Shown one piece after another: positions 22,400-29,728 of a stretch of 43,258 nt of DNA. Position 1 is the first letter of the stretch, and each line of letters starts with the position of its first letter. Source of the stretch: Prochlorococcus sp. AG-355-J09 (GTDB lineage: Bacteria > Cyanobacteriota > Cyanobacteriia > PCC-6307 > Cyanobiaceae). Under the pieces are notes generated by a model. The model was not told the DNA's origin and ran no database searches. It worked only from the letters and a program-made list of their open reading frames with translations. Position numbers and translations under genes: made by a program. The DNA lies in assembly GCA_003278735.1 (NCBI GenBank), contig QCDO01000014.1:1-43258 (forward strand). Direction: 5' to 3'.

Positions 22400-22627
22400 A
22401 TGGAGGACTGGCAGGAATGGGATTATCTAGAGGACGAAATATTAGTAAGAAAACGACGTAAGATTTGTATTACCTGCAATCACTTCAGGTACAGCACGAC
22501 AAGTTCTTGTGTCACCATCCTTACTTGTCCGTTTCATCAAAAGCTTATTCCTCAAGGAGATCATCTCATTAAAGGATGTAGATATTGGAGAGAGAACAGC
22601 AGAATATTTGCTCCAGAAGCAGCTTAA
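22400..22627 (+). CDS. small zinc-ribbon-like protein (75 aa)
   Basis: The ATG at 22400 is chosen because of the promoter just upstream; an in-frame TTG at 22385 would add five residues. The sequence has an acidic N-terminus (EDWQEWDYLEDEILV) and a Cys/His cluster: Cys-x2-Cys-x-His (CITCNHF), Cys-x5-Cys-x2-His (CVTILTCPFH) and a later His and Cys (GDHLIKGC). It probably binds zinc. It resembles small zinc proteins of phages and islands. Target unknown. Confidence 0.55.
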   Translation: MEDWQEWDYLEDEILVRKRRKICITCNHFRYSTTSSCVTILTCPFHQKLIPQGDHLIKGCRYWRENSRIFAPEAA

Positions 22628-22636
22628 GCATTAAGT

Positions 22637-22766
22637 ACGTAGTTCTATAGAGAGAGCATTCAACCTAGTCTATGACTGGGTTTTACATGCCTAGCTGGTA
22701 TTGATTGGACAATCTGCTGGTATAAAAGACTCTCTCAATCCCTGAAAAGGATTGTAAATACTACGT
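22637..22766 (+). ncRNA. candidate structured RNA with nested stems
   Basis: Outer stem ACGTAGT (22637-22643) with ACTACGT (22760-22766); second stem GAGAGAG (22650-22656) with CTCTCTC (22730-22736). Enclosed hairpins: a 9-bp stem AACCTAGTC / GACTGGGTT (22662-22682, loop TAT), ATGCC / GGTAT (22687-22701), GATT / AATC (22703-22714). A further hairpin CAATCC / GGATTG lies at 22736-22754. There is no coding frame. It is not a tRNA: no T-loop sequence is visible. Stems were found by eye without folding software. Confidence 0.35.
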
Positions 22767-22995
22767 TTATTGATTTCAAAAAAAGTTTACTTCAAGCGAT
22801 CTGTTTCTATATTTTTCTAAACTTTCTTAGACCAAATATCTTCGATAAAATAAACAAAATGCTTTGGATTTGGCTAACTTTCGAAAAAGTTAACAAAATG
22901 CCATACCAGCACCATACCAGCAGCACTATTTCCCGCAAATTATAGACTATGACTGAACCTAAATACTGGCTAATGAACTATGTACCAGTTTGGTA
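22695..22995. other. cluster of ATACCAG/CTGGTAT sites beside the island's left repeat
   Basis: CTGGTAT at 22695 and 22717; ATACCAG at 22903 and 22914 (within an 11-bp tandem CCATACCAGCA); TACCA-GTT-TGGTA at 22983-22995. A hairpin TAACTTT-CGAA-AAAGTTA is at 22875-22892. Such clustered short sites are seen at recombinase or excisionase binding regions. Confidence 0.4.
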
Positions 22996-23002
22996 TGACT
23001 AG
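22949..23002 (+). pseudogene. relic of the 5' end of the EVE-domain gene, copy 2
   Basis: ATG at 22949 begins a 17-codon frame whose first nine residues, MTEPKYWLM, match MTEINYWLM of the intact gene at 28815, after which the match ends and a stop follows. The core TACTGGCTAATGAA is identical in both. It lies just left of the direct repeat that bounds the nuclease island. Confidence 0.65.
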
Positions 23003-23026
23003 CTTTTCTTAAATTTTAATTTTTTT

Positions 23027-23051
23027 ATTCTAGCAAAATTCTAGCAAACCT
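23027..23051 (+). repeat. island-bounding direct repeat, left copy
   Basis: ATTCTAGCAAA twice in tandem followed by CCT; 25 bases, with one mismatch to 28769-28793. Candidate attachment-site core. Confidence 0.65.
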
Positions 23052-23105
23052 CATAAGAATTCTTCCAATAAAAGTACAAAAATTTCTCACCCTGAAAATT
23101 TAAAA

Positions 23106-23327
23106 TTAAAATTCTTCTTCGTTAGAAGCTTGACCTTCAATTACAGCCTGTCCCACTTCCCTAATATTATTTTCAAGTACATCAACCTTTGTATCTAACA
23201 TATCTAATTTGTGCTCTAAATTTTTAATATCAATTTGCATCAGCTCATTCAGCCTTGAGTGTGAAGTTAGACGCGATAGCATAGTATCTCTGAAAATTAA
23301 AAATTTTTGGGCAATTGATAAATTCAA
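23106..23327 (-). CDS. small coiled-coil protein (73 aa), TTG start
   Basis: The TTG start at 23327 overlaps the previous stop (TTGA) and has GGAGGGAG a few bases upstream, which supports this unusual start. The C-terminal half is a regular heptad coiled coil (LEHKLDMLDTKVDVLENNIREVG), so it probably oligomerises. It is the last gene of a three-gene coupled operon on the left side of the island. Function unknown. Confidence 0.55.
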   Translation of the reverse strand: MNLSIAQKFLIFRDTMLSRLTSHSRLNELMQIDIKNLEHKLDMLDTKVDVLENNIREVGQAVIEGQASNEEEF

Positions 23328-23707
23328 TTTTCTCCCTCCTCATATTTGAATATTTCAAATTGCTCTAATTGAGTTAATTTTTCTGGATTTTCAGGATTAA
23401 TTATTGGAATACTAAATTTATTAATTTGATAATCTTTTACAAAATCATCAATATCACAGATTTGTTCTGACAAGAAGTCATCAATGATAAAACAATCCAC
23501 ATCTAAAATTTCTTTACAAATGACTACAGAATTAGTTAAGTAACAATTATGTTCTGACCACAGACGAAAAGTCTCTCCTGAATGATAATTTGAACCAAAG
23601 CCAATAAAACCATTTTTAGATAAAGTTCTCCACATTTTTGAGACTTTAAAATAATGATTTTTACCCTGCTCATAATTCAGAGTTAATCCATATTTTTCTT
23701 GTTTCAT
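23324..23707 (-). CDS. island hypothetical protein (127 aa)
   Basis: A soluble protein with an aromatic first half (NHYFKVSKMWRTLSKNGFIGFG) and an acidic second half rich in Asp and Ile (EILDVDCFIIDDFLSEQICDIDDF). Two overlapping junctions (ATGA with the DUF2958 gene upstream, TTGA with the coiled-coil gene downstream) make it part of a tightly coupled operon. No domain is recognised. Confidence 0.6.
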   Translation of the reverse strand: MKQEKYGLTLNYEQGKNHYFKVSKMWRTLSKNGFIGFGSNYHSGETFRLWSEHNCYLTNSVVICKEILDVDCFIIDDFLSEQICDIDDFVKDYQINKFSIPIINPENPEKLTQLEQFEIFKYEEGEN

Positions 23708-23985
23708 AATATTATGTCCCCAAGCCTAGTAGGACTAAAACTAATGTCGCGCATGGTGGCTTTTGCGTTTTTTAATTCAAGTAATGAAAAATATCCCCAT
23801 TCAGTTTCAATACCTTTTACTAATCCAAAAAATATTTCATCTTTAGGATCATATTCAGTTACATACCAAGTCCAATTCAAAATTGGATTAAAAAATTTAA
23901 CATAAACAATTGATTCATCACCCATACCTTCTTGAGCCATAGATGGAGGTATTTGATCAGCAATTTTTTTTGGTAATAGTCCCAT
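23704..23985 (-). CDS. DUF2958 protein (93 aa)
   Basis: Matches the DUF2958 pattern well: LLPKKIADQIPP, YVKFFNPILNWTWYVTEYDP, IFFGLVKGIETEWGYFSLLEL and a C-terminal RDISFSPTRL. DUF2958 proteins are small, of unknown function, and typical of plasmids, integrative elements and phages. Its presence is one reason to treat 23.0-28.8 kb as mobile. It is the first gene of the minus-strand operon and divergent from the RHH gene. Confidence 0.8.
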   Translation of the reverse strand: MGLLPKKIADQIPPSMAQEGMGDESIVYVKFFNPILNWTWYVTEYDPKDEIFFGLVKGIETEWGYFSLLELKNAKATMRDISFSPTRLGDIIL

Positions 23986-24061
23986 AATTAATAAGAAAAA
24001 ATTTTTTCGATAAGAATTTTTGAATACTAATTTAATTTAATATTTTTGTCAATCAATATGG

Positions 24062-24085
24062 ACATATATGTTTGTATCTGGTACA
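24062..24085 (+). promoter_or_regulatory. candidate operator palindromes upstream of the RHH gene
   Basis: ACATATATGT is a perfect 10-bp palindrome (24062-24071), and TGTA-TCTGG-TACA follows at 24073-24085. Both precede ATG 24089. RHH proteins often repress their own operon by binding such sites; that is inference here. Confidence 0.35.
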
Positions 24086-24088
24086 GTT

Positions 24089-24817
24089 ATGGTAATTATA
24101 TCAAAAACAGTGCCTGATACTCCAAGAATAAATGTAACGCCAGCATCAGCCGCTCATGCTGAGTTACTTAAATACTGGTCCGTACTAACAGGCAGATCTG
24201 CTTCGTCTTTATGTTCTTCATTATTAGAGGAAACACTTAATAGGAAATTAGAAGAAGGATCAGTTCATCCAACTGCAGTTAGACTTATGGAAGAAGTAAT
24301 CAAAAATAGAGAGGCTTTGCTTAAATTTGACCATAAACAAAACCTTATATTTGAACAGATGCGTGCAGATCAGGAATATGAAAAGATATTTAAAGACTTC
24401 GAAAAGTTAAAAAATGGTCCTGAAGGTTTTCAAGAAACTCTTTCAACAAAGCCAATTGGTGAATTTACAGACAAAGAATGGTCTCAAAGCAAAAAGACTA
24501 TCGATCTTGAGGGCATTTTCTCTACGGCAGATAAAATATTCGAGCTATTTAAGGAAGATTTTTCATCAAGAGAATCATATTATGATGATCCAGACATGTA
24601 TGGAGCTGGTCTAGAAGAATGCAAAAAAATCAAAAGGGAAATTTTTGCTTCACTTAAAAATGCAAAGAGCAAAGGCTTTGATGTATGTGAAATATTTGAT
24701 GCCATAAACAAATCAAGAAGCTATTTAAATGATAATGACGTAGCAGATTTTATAAATGACCTAACAAAAGATAAAGATTTAACGAAAGATGGCGTAATTG
24801 ATGGGGGTATTTATTGA
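24089..24817 (+). CDS. ribbon-helix-helix-type DNA-binding protein (242 aa), island operon gene 1
   Basis: The start at 24089 is preferred over 24068 because palindromes occupy the sequence between them. Residues about 13-50 (RINVTPASAAHAELLKYWS, then SASSLCSSLLEETLNRKLE) fit an RHH/CopG fold. The remaining 190 residues are charged and helical, unlike ordinary short CopG proteins, so a second role is likely. It is followed without a gap by the GIY-YIG gene. It probably regulates, or gives DNA specificity to, the operon. Confidence 0.6.
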   Translation: MVIISKTVPDTPRINVTPASAAHAELLKYWSVLTGRSASSLCSSLLEETLNRKLEEGSVHPTAVRLMEEVIKNREALLKFDHKQNLIFEQMRADQEYEKIFKDFEKLKNGPEGFQETLSTKPIGEFTDKEWSQSKKTIDLEGIFSTADKIFELFKEDFSSRESYYDDPDMYGAGLEECKKIKREIFASLKNAKSKGFDVCEIFDAINKSRSYLNDNDVADFINDLTKDKDLTKDGVIDGGIY

Positions 24818-25870
24818 GTGGGTAATACAGTGGATCAAAACAAATTAGGTTCTCTATATTTTTTAACTGAAAAGGATCTCTTGGGCTTCTCTTCTCCTAG
24901 ATATGTAAAAATAGGCGTTGTCAATGAAAGTCGCTCATCTGAAGATAGAAGATCTGAACATCAAGGCTCTAACCCAAGGTTACTTGTCGTTGAAGATGAA
25001 ATAAAAACTAAAGTGCCTGAGCATACACTTGAAGCATTTGTGCATCAAAGGTTAGCAAAATATAGAGTAATAAGAGAGTGGTTCTATTATCCAGAAGATG
25101 GGATTAAAACTTATACAGATTTAGCTAGGGAAATTAATTTATCACTTGAGTCTGATTTAAAAATTAATAATAAAATAATTGAATATTCATCTTTGGAGGA
25201 TAATGGAAAAATAATTGAAGCTTCATCAGATTTAACTGACATCTTAAATGAGCTCAATAATTTAGAAACCAAATTAAGCCTATTAAAATTTAAGAAAAAT
25301 GATATTGAACTGCAATTCAGATCCCTAGGTGGTGATTATCTAAACAATATAGAAGGAATATGTTACTACGAAATCTCTAAACCCAGTCAAGGTTTCGATT
25401 TAAAACTTTTTAAAGAACAGTATCCTGTATTTGCAGAAGAATTATATATTGAAAAGGTTAAGCCAAGATTTTCTTTTACAAAAATTAAATCCTCAAAAAA
25501 TATTTCAAATAGCAATAAATTAAAGGAATTAGAAAATAGATGCAAGAAACAAGTTTATAAAAAAGAAAAATTAATCACATTAGCGAGAAATTCCAAGCTT
25601 GAGTTATTACACTCCTCTTGGTTGGAATTTCATGGATTAATGCAACCATTAATATTAAAAAAATCTCAACTAGAGAATGCACTAAAAATCGCAACGCAAG
25701 ATAATGCAGGGATAAAAGATGTATGCAACTGGACAAGGAAAATTTCAAAATCCTTTACAAAAAAAGACGTACAAAAAAAATATCCTGAAATTTATTCAAA
25801 ATTTCTAAAGCCTGCAAAAATTAGAAAAACCTTGAAGGTTAATCCTTTTAGACCTTACAAGTTTTTATAA
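24818..25870 (+). CDS. T5orf172/GIY-YIG-like nuclease (350 aa), island operon gene 2
   Basis: GTG start directly after the RHH stop. The N-terminal about 100 residues fit the T5orf172 branch of GIY-YIG nucleases: SLYFLTEKD, then VKIGVV, an Arg-rich helix (SSEDRRSEHQG), a Glu-containing helix (HTLEAFVHQRLAKYR) and the closing EWFYYP. A coiled-coil region follows, then two related segments around FDLKLFKEQYPVFAEEL and FTKKDVQKKYPEIYSKFL. All parts needed for catalysis appear present. It is expected to cut DNA in the cytoplasm, target unknown. Confidence 0.7.
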   Translation: MGNTVDQNKLGSLYFLTEKDLLGFSSPRYVKIGVVNESRSSEDRRSEHQGSNPRLLVVEDEIKTKVPEHTLEAFVHQRLAKYRVIREWFYYPEDGIKTYTDLAREINLSLESDLKINNKIIEYSSLEDNGKIIEASSDLTDILNELNNLETKLSLLKFKKNDIELQFRSLGGDYLNNIEGICYYEISKPSQGFDLKLFKEQYPVFAEELYIEKVKPRFSFTKIKSSKNISNSNKLKELENRCKKQVYKKEKLITLARNSKLELLHSSWLEFHGLMQPLILKKSQLENALKIATQDNAGIKDVCNWTRKISKSFTKKDVQKKYPEIYSKFLKPAKIRKTLKVNPFRPYKFL

Positions 25871-25872
25871 AA

Positions 25873-27309
25873 ATGGAGACCTTATACTGGTACGATTTTG
25901 AAACTTATGGTCTTTCTTTTTTAAAAGATAGACCAGTTCAATTTGTAGGGTATAGAACAGACCTAGATTTAAATATTATTAGTGGACCTGATGAATTTTT
26001 TTGTAGATCTCATAATGACTATTTACCAAGCTTAGACTCATGCCTAATTCATGGAAGAACTCCCAACTCTTTACCAGGACATGCATTAAAAGAATGCGAT
26101 TTTTCAAAAGAAATTCATGAACTACTAACAACAAAAAATACATGTGCAGTTGGTTACAACACTATGAAGTTTGACCACCTTTTTACACATCATCTTTTCT
26201 ATAGAAACTTACTTGATCCATATGGGTGGAGTTGGAAAAATGGTAATTCAAAATGGGACATAATTGATTTGGTTAGAGCTTGCCAAGCGCTGAGACCAGA
26301 AGGTATTAACTGGTTCTATAGAGAAGATGGTAAGCCTTCATTTAAATTAGAGGACATCGCAAAATCAAATGGGATAGAAATGAGTAATGCCCATGATGCT
26401 CTTTGTGATATCGAAGCGACAATAGGTATCGCTAAACTAATAAAAAATAAACAACCAGAAATATATAAATTTGCTTTTTCACTGAGAAATAAAAATGTTG
26501 TTAATGCAATTATTAATGATTCCAAAAATGAAAAGAAACCATTTGTATTTGTTTCTTCCTCTGTAGGAACAGCTTTTTCAAATACGGCTCTTATATTTCC
26601 ATTATTTAAAAATCCGAGAAATAATAATGAATTAATTGCTTTTGATTTGAAGTTTAACCCAGAAAATTTATTTTCAATAACTCCTAAAGAATTTTCAAGA
26701 TATATTAATTTAGAAAAAAGCAAACATGGAGAGAGAAAAGATATAGGTATTAGAACAGTAAAAATAAATCATGCCCCCTTCGTGTGCGACCACTCTGTAA
26801 TTGAAAAAAAGATAGCAGAAAAGTTAAATATAAATTTAGAAAAAATACAAAAAAACTTAAATAAAATAATCAATTCCTCAAAATCTTTGGAGATCTTAAG
26901 AGAAAATCTTTCTTTTTCTTCAATCAAAGAAGATATAGATGTAGATGAGGCTTTATATTCAGGAGGATTTATATCAGATAGTGATCTTAATCTTGCTAAA
27001 CATTGGTTAAATCTAAAAACAGATGAAAAAATTGATCAAATTCCAAGTTTTAAGGATCAAAGGTTTTCAAAATTAGCCTATAGATATCTTTGCAGAAATC
27101 ATTTTGAGTATTTGTCTGAGAATGAAAGAAAAGAATGGAAAGAATACTGCAGAAAAAAGTTGTTTTTTTCACCAGATTATTCAAAAAACAAATTAACCCT
27201 TCTTGAAAATGAAATAAATTACCAACCTCAAGATGATCAAAGAACCAAAAAAATAAAAAATGAGTTAAAAACTTTCATAGAAGATTTGAAGAAAGATCTA
27301 AATATTTAA
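25873..27309 (+). CDS. sbcB: Exonuclease I (SbcB/XonA family), island operon gene 3
   Basis: A full-length 478-residue ExoI; the E. coli enzyme has 475. The DEDDh residues are visible: Asp8 and Glu10 (WYDFETYG), Asp in GYNTMKFDHL, and His-Asp in AHDALCDIEAT. The family's fingerprints YRNLLDPYGWSW, ALRPEGINW and PSFKLEDIAKSNGIE are retained, as are SH3-like and C-terminal helical parts (YRYLCRNHF). ExoI digests single-stranded DNA 3' to 5'. It is mainly known from gammaproteobacteria and is unexpected in Prochlorococcus, so acquisition by transfer is likely. Confidence 0.9.
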   Translation: METLYWYDFETYGLSFLKDRPVQFVGYRTDLDLNIISGPDEFFCRSHNDYLPSLDSCLIHGRTPNSLPGHALKECDFSKEIHELLTTKNTCAVGYNTMKFDHLFTHHLFYRNLLDPYGWSWKNGNSKWDIIDLVRACQALRPEGINWFYREDGKPSFKLEDIAKSNGIEMSNAHDALCDIEATIGIAKLIKNKQPEIYKFAFSLRNKNVVNAIINDSKNEKKPFVFVSSSVGTAFSNTALIFPLFKNPRNNNELIAFDLKFNPENLFSITPKEFSRYINLEKSKHGERKDIGIRTVKINHAPFVCDHSVIEKKIAEKLNINLEKIQKNLNKIINSSKSLEILRENLSFSSIKEDIDVDEALYSGGFISDSDLNLAKHWLNLKTDEKIDQIPSFKDQRFSKLAYRYLCRNHFEYLSENERKEWKEYCRKKLFFSPDYSKNKLTLLENEINYQPQDDQRTKKIKNELKTFIEDLKKDLNI

Positions 27310-27315
27310 TCTTAT

Positions 27316-28620
27316 ATGTCAAAGAAATATACCAATAGTGAATGGCTTAAAAAAGCTACAATGAGGTGGGGTAATACATTTGATCTTAGTAGAGTTAACT
27401 ATAAATCTTCTAGATCTAAAGTAACAATAGGATGTCCAGAACATAGCTGGGTTGAAGTATATCCAGATCATTTTCTAAAAAAAGAAAATAAGTGGGGTTG
27501 TCCAAAATGTGGAAGAGAAAAAGGAACTCACGCTCAAAGAATTACTTTTGAAATATTTAAACTAAAAGCAAATAAGTTATTTGAAAACAGATATCAATAT
27601 GATCAAAAATCTTGGAAAGGAATCCGTGAATCAATAAAATTTAAATGTCCAGTGCATGGATGGATTACACAAAATAGAGCAGAAACACATTTAATAACAA
27701 ATACTGGCTGTCCTAAATGTTCAGAAGAAATAAAGGCTAATAAAAGAAGAATAAATCTAAAGGAATTTATTAAAAGAGCTAGCGAAAAACATGGTGATAA
27801 ATTTAACTATGAAAACTGTAAAATTACAACTCGAACAGTTAACAGAAAATGTCAAAAAAAAGCAACAATCGCTACTGATATACTTTGTTTAGTAAATAGA
27901 CATCACGGATTTTTTGAACAAGAAGTGTCATATCACTTAAATGAAATGCATGGTAAGGGTTGTCCTAAATGTGCAGGGGTAGGAAGAACTACTGAGCTTT
28001 TCATATCAGAAGCAAATGATATTCACAATTTTAAATACTCATATGAAAAAGTTACATATCAATATTCTGAGGATTATGTTTTAATAACTTGTCCTATTCA
28101 TGGTGATTTTAAACAACAAGCTATTGCTCATTTAAGGGGGCAAGGTTGTCCTAAATGTGGTGATCTGGAGAAAGGATTTTATGGTCTAAGCAACTTTAAA
28201 ACCGATAAAGAGAAGGCAGAAAGACCATTTGAAATATATTTAGTTGAAATTCTAGATTATTTAAAAATCGGCATTTCAAAAAATTTAACCAAAAGAGAAC
28301 ATAAATATGAAAGGATTGAGCATTTTCATCGCCAAAGTACTCTTGGAAATTGTTGGTGTGTAGAACAATATTTACTTGCGCAAACTGAATTTGCGAAACC
28401 TAAACAACTTCCAATTGAATTTGATGATTGGGATGGTAAGGAGGAACTAAGGCGCACAGATCAATTAGATATAGTAAATCTTTGCAAACAATTAGATGAA
28501 GAGCTTAATCTTTGCGAAACAATTGGTTGGGAAGAGTATTCAAAAAAAAGAATAATTTATGAAAAAGGGTATATTATTCAAAAATTAAGGGAAAAAGACC
28601 TTAATTCCCAAGATAAATAA
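27316..28620 (+). CDS. multi-zinc-ribbon (DUF723-like repeats) protein with C-terminal GIY-YIG-like domain (434 aa), island operon gene 4
   Basis: Four repeats of about 65-70 residues each follow the pattern of a Cys-Pro-x-His-Gly strand and a closing GCPKC knuckle (CPEHSW/GCPKCG, CPVHGW/GCPKCS, a diverged RHHGFF/GCPKCA, CPIHGDF/GCPKCG). Similar repeats (DUF723 type) are DNA-binding parts of phage homing endonucleases. After them, EIYLVEILDYLKIGISKNLTKRE and CVEQYLLAQT resemble GIY-YIG/T5orf172 catalysis. It should bind DNA site-specifically and cut it. It follows sbcB by six bases. Confidence 0.7.
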   Translation: MSKKYTNSEWLKKATMRWGNTFDLSRVNYKSSRSKVTIGCPEHSWVEVYPDHFLKKENKWGCPKCGREKGTHAQRITFEIFKLKANKLFENRYQYDQKSWKGIRESIKFKCPVHGWITQNRAETHLITNTGCPKCSEEIKANKRRINLKEFIKRASEKHGDKFNYENCKITTRTVNRKCQKKATIATDILCLVNRHHGFFEQEVSYHLNEMHGKGCPKCAGVGRTTELFISEANDIHNFKYSYEKVTYQYSEDYVLITCPIHGDFKQQAIAHLRGQGCPKCGDLEKGFYGLSNFKTDKEKAERPFEIYLVEILDYLKIGISKNLTKREHKYERIEHFHRQSTLGNCWCVEQYLLAQTEFAKPKQLPIEFDDWDGKEELRRTDQLDIVNLCKQLDEELNLCETIGWEEYSKKRIIYEKGYIIQKLREKDLNSQDK

Positions 28621-28768
28621 AATCTTTCGTTCTTAAATATTCATGCGCTTCATTCACAGAAATTACTATAGTCAAACTCATTAATTTATTAAAATCCTAT
28701 TCATTTATTCAAAATACTACTTTCCTCAAGAGAAAAGATATGGATAATAGAGGAAAAGGAAAGATCTC

Positions 28769-28793
28769 ATTCTAGTAAAATTCTAGCAAACCT
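28769..28793 (+). repeat. island-bounding direct repeat, right copy
   Basis: ATTCTAGTAAA, ATTCTAGCAAA, CCT: the same 25-base block as 23027-23051 with one T for C. It ends 21 bp before the EVE-domain start codon. Confidence 0.65.
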
Positions 28794-28814
28794 AATTTCT
28801 TAAAATCAATTGAT

Positions 28815-29273
28815 ATGACAGAGATAAATTACTGGCTAATGAAAAGTGAGCCTGATGCTTACAGCATAGATACTTTAAAAAATGACGGTATAACTTTATG
28901 GGACGGTATAAGAAATTATCAGGCTCGAAATTTTATGAGAAAAATGAATAAAGGAGATAAAGTTTTTTTCTATCATTCAAATTGTAAACCCCCAGGTATT
29001 GTGGGACTTATGGAGGTAATAGATCTAAATATTATTGATCCCACTCAATTTGATCAAGATTCAAAATATTTTGATCCAAAATCGAAACCTGATAATCCGA
29101 GATGGGATTGTGTAAAAGTAAAATATAAATCTAAGTCAGATAAGATTTTAAGTTTACCTGAATTAAAGATTTTATTTAATGAGGATGAGTTATTAGTAGT
29201 AAAAAAAGGAAATAGGTTATCCATATTACCTGTCAGAAATGACATTGCAAAAATACTACTAAAAAAAATATAA
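28815..29273 (+). CDS. EVE-domain protein (152 aa)
   Basis: A complete EVE (PUA-like) protein: YWLMKSEPDAYSIDTL at the start, LWDGIRNYQARNFMRKMNKGD, then VFFYHSNCKPPGIVGLMEV and PRWDCVKV. The family binds modified nucleic-acid bases. It is on the backbone side of the accessory region. The first 12 codons occur twice more as relics (14046 and 22949), so this gene's 5' end seems to be an insertion site. The preserved reading frame implies that it still works. Confidence 0.9.
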   Translation: MTEINYWLMKSEPDAYSIDTLKNDGITLWDGIRNYQARNFMRKMNKGDKVFFYHSNCKPPGIVGLMEVIDLNIIDPTQFDQDSKYFDPKSKPDNPRWDCVKVKYKSKSDKILSLPELKILFNEDELLVVKKGNRLSILPVRNDIAKILLKKI

Positions 29274-29280
29274 AGAATTT

Positions 29281-29532
29281 TTAATCCTTAAAATTCATTG
29301 AAAACATATTGCCTATATAAAGTCTCGTTAAATCCCTATTTTGAAACCCTTTTTGCATCAAAAATCCTGCAATAGCGGCTTGTAGTATCCTGTATTGATC
29401 CCAGTTAGGATGCTCCTCAACGAATTCTTTCATAGCCTTTTGAAGATTTTCTTGAAGTTCACATTTGAAACTTATTACCTCATCTTTATCATTTAATACT
29501 TTTGAATTTTCGTCGTAATTAAACTCTTGCAT
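29281..29532 (-). CDS. DUF2811 protein (83 aa)
   Basis: A small cyanobacterial protein. The family hallmark is visible: FVEEHPNWDQYRILQAAIAGFLMQKGFQNRDLTRLYIGNMF, here listed as two adjoining parts around Pro-Asn-Trp-Asp-Gln-Tyr-Arg and Tyr-x-Gly-Asn-Met-Phe. It is soluble and helical, of unknown function, and widely conserved in cyanobacteria. It is convergent with the EVE gene, seven bases apart. Confidence 0.85.
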   Translation of the reverse strand: MQEFNYDENSKVLNDKDEVISFKCELQENLQKAMKEFVEEHPNWDQYRILQAAIAGFLMQKGFQNRDLTRLYIGNMFSMNFKD

Positions 29533-29728
29533 ATCAAAAAATTCTATTTGAAATTAAATCCTCAAGTTGTAGTTTTCTCCAAAATTACTAAATCGTCAAC
29601 AAGCATTATTAAGAGACAGTCTCAAATTATAGAATAATGAGAATTGTGTCATAATAGGGGTTGTCATGGAAATTAATTTTTTAAAATTAAATCTAACTTT
29701 AATATATAGATTTATTTAAAATCAGAGG

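Noticed and set aside
22650..22736. tRNA gene (7-bp acceptor-like stem GAGAGAG/CTCTCTC)
   Set aside because: No T-loop (TTCRA), no D-arm consensus and no anticodon-arm geometry; internal hairpins have the wrong sizes.
23027..28793. Integrase or transposase within the island
   Set aside because: All seven frames were read; none shows tyrosine-recombinase, serine-recombinase or DDE motifs, so any mobilising enzyme must act from elsewhere.
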